DNA of 7,508 bases from Dehalococcoidia bacterium (GTDB taxonomy: Bacteria; Chloroflexota; Dehalococcoidia; SHYD01; SHYC01): contig JAENIT010000025.1 of NCBI GenBank assembly GCA_016844365.1, positions 1-7,508 on the forward strand. The letters run 5' to 3'. The translations under genes were made by a program, and so were the position numbers. Below are positions 4,457 to 7,508 of this stretch, in pieces (the stretch's first letter is position 1; each line of letters begins with the position of its first letter). The notes under the pieces were generated by a model. That model saw nothing but the letters and a program-made list of their open reading frames with translations. It ran no database searches and had not been told where the DNA came from.

Positions 4457-5684
4457 CCCTCTCGAGCGCTCCGAGAGCCATAGGATAATTCGCGAGCTGG
4501 GCGGCAACCCAGATAGGAACCTGGTAAGCCATGTGGTGGCCTTCTGCCGGGTTCTCCGCACTCTTATTCCAGATGTGACCAGCGGCAGGGTTATCGATGC
4601 CTGCGACAGCTTGGGCTGCATCGACATAGCCAATCGGGGTGACTTGAAGGCCGCGCTGAAAGCCAACCTGGTTTCCTCTCACGAAGACGAACCCCTCTTC
4701 GATCTACTCTTTCAGATGTACTGGGATCCAGTGGATAGTGACGATGATCTTCTCTGGCTTCAGAGGCAGCGCACGCAGGATACCGAGCCCTTGGGAGAGG
4801 ACCTTCAGCTCCCTGAGTCGATGCGGGAGCGCCTAGCGGAGTTGATGGGGGAGCCGGGAGAGAGTAGGGGAAAAAGGGAAGACCCAAGTAAGGATTCCAA
4901 CTATCCCAGCTACAGCCCAGACGAGATGCTGGCCCAAAAAGACTTTGGGCAGTTCTCCAGCGAGGAGATACGCCAGATTCGGCGGGTAATCAACCGCATT
5001 GCCCCCAAGATGGCCACAGTCCTCAGCCGCAGGTCCAGGGTAAACGCTAAAGGAAGGGAAGTGGATATGCGTCGCACCTTCCGCATGAACCTGCGGTACG
5101 GGGGTGAGATCATCAAGCTCGCCCGACGGCGGCGTAAGGTAAAGAAGCTCCGCTTGGCCCTCATATGTGACGTAAGCGGCTCCATGGACAGCTACAGTAA
5201 GTTCCTGTTGCAGTTCATCTACGCCTTGGAGAACGAGATGACCGGGGTGGAGGCGTGGGTCTTTAGCACTCGGCTCACGGACGTAACTCGTCTCCTCAAG
5301 GGCCGCCCCTTCGATGAGGCCATAAGGGAGGCCGCTAGCTCTGTGCAAGACTGGTCGGGGGGCACCGCTATAGGGACCTGCCTCAGAGAGTTTAGCCATG
5401 GCCGCGCGAAGCACAAGGTGAACTCCCACACCGTAATCATCATCGTCAGCGATGGCTGGGATAGGGGCAACGTCGCTCTGCTCCAGGAGGCCATGAAGGC
5501 TCTGAAGCGGCGCTCCCACAAGGTTATCTGGCTCAATCCCCTTCTGGGTAACCCCAATTACCAGCCTCTAACGGTGGGGATGCGCACTGCTCTGCCCTAC
5601 CTTGATTACTTCTTGCCAGCTCATAATCTGGACAGCCTGGTTCAGCTAGGGAAAACTCTACAAACCATCTACAGAAAGCTATAG
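4401..5684 (+). CDS. coxE: CoxE-like VWA-domain protein
   Basis: CoxE-type proteins carry a von Willebrand A domain and partner the CoxD/MoxR ATPase in metal-site maturation. The 427-residue product has an N-terminal helical region (LVSHVVAFCRVLR at about 41-53), a charged linker (about 125-185), the RRTFRMNLRYGGE motif (224-236) typical of CoxE before the VWA domain, and a complete MIDAS metal site: DVSGSMD at 257-263, Thr322 in SGGTAIG, and Asp351 in VSDGWDRG. It closes with HKVIWLNPLLGNPNYQP. The ATG at 4401 has AGGGAG nine bases upstream, giving a 56-base overlap with coxD; the ATG at 4431 is an alternative with a 26-base overlap but no clear ribosome binding site. The overlap implies coupled expression with coxD. 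Family assignment is firm, the exact start is not. Confidence 0.9.
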   Translation: MTSWTESASPMRSGLWEASPLERSESHRIIRELGGNPDRNLVSHVVAFCRVLRTLIPDVTSGRVIDACDSLGCIDIANRGDLKAALKANLVSSHEDEPLFDLLFQMYWDPVDSDDDLLWLQRQRTQDTEPLGEDLQLPESMRERLAELMGEPGESRGKREDPSKDSNYPSYSPDEMLAQKDFGQFSSEEIRQIRRVINRIAPKMATVLSRRSRVNAKGREVDMRRTFRMNLRYGGEIIKLARRRRKVKKLRLALICDVSGSMDSYSKFLLQFIYALENEMTGVEAWVFSTRLTDVTRLLKGRPFDEAIREAASSVQDWSGGTAIGTCLREFSHGRAKHKVNSHTVIIIVSDGWDRGNVALLQEAMKALKRRSHKVIWLNPLLGNPNYQPLTVGMRTALPYLDYFLPAHNLDSLVQLGKTLQTIYRKL

Positions 5685-5715
5685 GCGGAACGAGTGTTAG
5701 GGAAGGGGATTGAGG

Positions 5716-5736
5716 GCCGCCGTTTGGCGGCTTTTT
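5716..5736 (+). terminator. Intrinsic terminator after coxDE
   Basis: The stem GCCGCC (5716-5721) / GGCGGC (5726-5731) with a GTTT loop is followed directly by five T. It lies 32 bases after the coxE-like stop and ends before the next gene's ribosome binding site. This also argues against translation starting at the upstream in-frame GTG/ATG-like codons near 5710. Confidence 0.8.
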
Positions 5737-5751
5737 GGGCAAAGGGATAGT

Positions 5752-6771
5752 ATGGCTGTATTTCTTTTAGTGTGGGGATTGGGCCAGGCTCCAGGCAAAA
5801 CCGCCGTCAGCCTTGGTCTAGGAGCCATTCTGCAGAAAGATGGGTTGAAAGTCGGCTACTTGAGGCCCAGACTTAACGGTGTGCCATCTGTCGAGGATGC
5901 AGAGGGAGACGCCAGCTTTGCTGCTCAGGTGCTGTCTCTGCAGGAGAAATCCCAGGACATATCTCCAGAGCTGGGGGTTATGCCCCCGGCAGATGGCGAT
6001 GAGACGCTCAGACATCGTGCCGAGTCCTTCGCCGAAGGTAAGGACGTGGTGCTGGTGGAGCTGCCTGGCGATACCTCTGAGCTCGCCGTTTCATCCCTGG
6101 CGTCGGCTTGGGACGCGAAGGTCCTCCCAGTGGTCAGATACTACCAGGGGATAGAACCCGGCGCCGTGATAAACTCGGTTGGCGGCGTAAGAGAACGAAT
6201 TGCTGGGGTCTTGCTCAACCGGGCGCCGGGGAGGCTGATGGGTGTTATCGCGTCACGGATAGTCGGTCCCCTGGAGGATAGGGGCGTACCCGTTTTCGGA
6301 GTCCTGCCCGAGGATCGAAACCTTTACGGCTTTAGTGTGGGGGAGTTGGCTAAGCACCTGGACGGGCAATTCCTGTGCCGTGAGGATAAGGCGGACTCTC
6401 TAGTGGAGTTCCTGATGTTGGGGGGCAACCCCGCCGACCCGGCTCTGGAGTACTTTAACCCCAGGCCCAGGAAGGCCGTCTTCTGCAGGGCGGACCGCCC
6501 CGATATTCAGTTAGCCGCCCTGGACACCACCGTTAGCTGTTTAGTCCTCACCGGGACGGGGCAGACCCAGACCTCTCTGGTATATCGGGCCGAGGACGAA
6601 GGCGTTCCTCTAGTAACGGTGCCGACAGACACTATGGCTACCATAGCAGCCTTGGACGGTCTCTTTCAGAGAATAAGGTTCAGGCACCCGGAGAAGGCGC
6701 CCCGGATTGTGGAGTTGCTCTCGGCGCACTGCCGCTTGGAGGCCCTGAAGGAGACCTTGGGTCTAGGGTAA
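5752..6771 (+). CDS. BioD-like/DRTGG-domain P-loop protein (Pta N-terminal-like, COG0857 type)
   Basis: This 339-residue protein has a BioD-like (dethiobiotin synthetase fold) P-loop domain at about 1-210 and a DRTGG domain at about 240-305 (FCRADRPDIQLAALDTT, LVLTGTG, VPLVTVPTDTMATIAALDGL). The arrangement matches the regulatory N-terminal part of long phosphotransacetylases, here without the catalytic PTB domain. Such stand-alone proteins are widespread but their role is unknown, with ligand or nucleotide sensing the usual guess. The P-loop reads WGLGQAPGKTA, one residue off the GxxxxGKT spacing, so nucleotide binding may differ. GVLLNRAP near 152-159 is the BioD-type nucleotide-recognition strand. 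ATG 5752 has AGGG seven bases upstream and lies after the terminator, so longer versions are unlikely. Its last 92 bases overlap the convergent gene. Confidence 0.85.
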   Translation: MAVFLLVWGLGQAPGKTAVSLGLGAILQKDGLKVGYLRPRLNGVPSVEDAEGDASFAAQVLSLQEKSQDISPELGVMPPADGDETLRHRAESFAEGKDVVLVELPGDTSELAVSSLASAWDAKVLPVVRYYQGIEPGAVINSVGGVRERIAGVLLNRAPGRLMGVIASRIVGPLEDRGVPVFGVLPEDRNLYGFSVGELAKHLDGQFLCREDKADSLVEFLMLGGNPADPALEYFNPRPRKAVFCRADRPDIQLAALDTTVSCLVLTGTGQTQTSLVYRAEDEGVPLVTVPTDTMATIAALDGLFQRIRFRHPEKAPRIVELLSAHCRLEALKETLGLG

Positions 6772-7264
6772 CCCCAGAGACTGGCCCGGCCTGCTGCGCT
6801 CTTTCCGATACTATCTCGGAGGGCGATTCCCCAGGTAAGCTAGCCGTACAAAACGGACAAACCCTCCAGTTCACCTCCAAGACACGACTGCATCTCGGGC
6901 AGCTCTGCTTCAGGCGAGTCCGGCAGTAGGGACAGATGAGGTAGTCCGGCTGAATGCCTCTCTTACATGTCGGGCACGCTGCTGGCTTCCCTAACTCCTG
7001 AAGAAGGGTCTGCTCCTCAAGGGAGCGATCATACTTCTCGGCGATGGTTTCAGGGGGACGCGCCAGAAGATATATCAAGACTCCTGGTATGTTGAAGATA
7101 AATACCAGGAGCATAGCGAAGATAGGCGCTACCGGGTCTCTGCTACGGGAATGGCTATCCCTGTAGGCCCAAACAACCAGGGCTAGCCAGAGCGCCACAA
7201 AGTAAGCCACCAGCAGCGCCACGAAGATCTGAATGGCTATGATAAACTCTTCTCCTAAGGCCAT
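6680..7264 (-). CDS. Membrane protein with double zinc ribbon
   Basis: The protein has 194 residues from ATG 7264. There are two predicted transmembrane helices (about 8-33 and 48-68) separated by a basic loop (YRDSHSRSRDP), then a charged segment and four CxxC pairs: CPTC at 97-100, CPYC at 111-114, CPRC at 122-125 and CPFC at 136-139. These form two zinc ribbons facing the cytoplasm. From about residue 143 it ends in a Pro/Ser/Gly/Ala-rich disordered tail, and about 30 codons of that tail are antisense to the end of the BioD-like/DRTGG gene. Helix-loop-helix plus double zinc ribbon proteins of this type are common in Chloroflexota-like genomes; their function is unknown. A GTG at 7282 is an alternative start adding six residues; neither start has an ideal ribosome binding site. 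Confidence 0.85.
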   Translation of the reverse strand: MALGEEFIIAIQIFVALLVAYFVALWLALVVWAYRDSHSRSRDPVAPIFAMLLVFIFNIPGVLIYLLARPPETIAEKYDRSLEEQTLLQELGKPAACPTCKRGIQPDYLICPYCRTRLKQSCPRCSRVLEVNWRVCPFCTASLPGESPSEIVSERAQQAGPVSGVTLDPRSPSGPPSGSAPRATPQSGAPSPGA

Positions 7265-7326
7265 ATGCGGCTTTGACCTCACTCTCTTGCTTTGATCTAC
7301 TCAGGCGCCAGTCCTTGAGCAATGCC

Positions 7327-7335
7327 ATTATACCA
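7327..7335 (-). promoter_or_regulatory. Extended -10 promoter of the zinc-ribbon gene
   Basis: On the minus strand TGG-TATAAT (7335-7327) is a perfect extended -10 (TGnTATAAT). No good -35 lies 17 bases upstream (GAAGAC), which extended -10 promoters tolerate. Transcription from about 7320 would give a leader of about 56 bases to the ATG at 7264. Confidence 0.5.
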
Positions 7336-7431
7336 TAACAGCATTAGTAGTCTTCCAGCCCCCAATATCTCCCGCAGCGAGATAACGGGCAAATTTACAC
7401 AAGAACTCCCAGGACTTATGATGGTTCTGTG

Positions 7432-7508
7432 ATGCTTTACTTTGTGACCACTCTAACCTTGGTGCTTGCAATGGGTGTGGCCTGTGCTGAAGAGGGTGGG
7501 CCTGGGGG
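7432..7508 (+). CDS. Possible start of a lipoprotein or secreted protein, cut by the window edge
   Basis: From ATG 7432 the frame is open to the edge and begins with a hydrophobic, signal-like segment (MLYFVTTLTLVLAMGVAC), followed by AEEGGPG. A cysteine after a hydrophobic core and then an acidic/Gly/Pro-rich linker is the usual start of a lipoprotein such as a solute-binding protein. However, the -3 position of the lipobox is Gly, not Leu, and the segment has no positive N-terminus. The best ribosome binding site (CAGGA, 7410-7414) instead serves ATG 7419, which gives only MMVL and a stop overlapping this start (TGATG). Only 25 residues are visible, so this is a weak call. Confidence 0.35.
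   Translation, partial: MLYFVTTLTLVLAMGVACAEEGGPG

Noticed and set aside
4833..5519. Minus-strand 228-codon frame within coxE
   Set aside because: It is long but antisense to the conserved VWA domain; open antisense frames are common in such GC-rich codon usage.
7432..7447. Third, inverted copy of the repeat hairpin (TGCTTTACTTTGTG resembles the reverse complement of copy B)
   Set aside because: The G-rich/C-rich run and the paired arm are missing, so the similarity is limited to about ten bases.

Overview
The window is bacterial chromosomal DNA with moderately GC-rich genes. No rRNA, tRNA or CRISPR array was seen. The gene content (split XdhC, CoxD/CoxE-type maturation proteins, a BioD-like/DRTGG protein, a double-zinc-ribbon membrane protein) resembles environmental Chloroflexota such as Dehalococcoidia. 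That placement rests on family resemblance only and is tentative.

Left part (1-960). A short-chain dehydrogenase/reductase (SDR) runs in from the left edge and ends at 425. Its usual Ser/Tyr/Lys catalytic positions look replaced. About 190 bases without a supported gene follow, then a small minus-strand protein (618-818) with a Cys/His pattern suggesting a metal site.

Toxin-antitoxin island (900-1880). A minus-strand pair encodes a Phd/YefM-like antitoxin and a PIN-domain toxin joined by a 4-base GTGA overlap. It has a good sigma70-type promoter with a palindrome inside it. The pair is bracketed by two direct copies of a roughly 55-base element: a small hairpin, 7 bases, then GGGGGTGGGTGGGAGC. 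The hairpins differ at two base pairs and both differences are compensatory, so the element appears conserved as structure. This is the most unusual signal in the window.

Molybdenum-hydroxylase maturation block (2030-5736, plus strand). It holds a two-domain XdhC-type protein whose N-terminal domain lacks the usual cysteines, a separate small XdhC/CoxI-domain protein that has them, an intrinsic terminator, then overlapping coxD-like (MoxR AAA+) and coxE-like (VWA) genes closed by a second terminator. Together these would insert or sulfurate the molybdenum cofactor in a CO-dehydrogenase/xanthine-dehydrogenase-type enzyme. No structural subunits lie in the window.

Right part (5752-7508). A BioD-like/DRTGG protein with an off-consensus P-loop overlaps tail-to-tail with a minus-strand membrane protein carrying four CxxC pairs. 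The window ends in what may be the first codons of a plus-strand lipoprotein or secreted protein.
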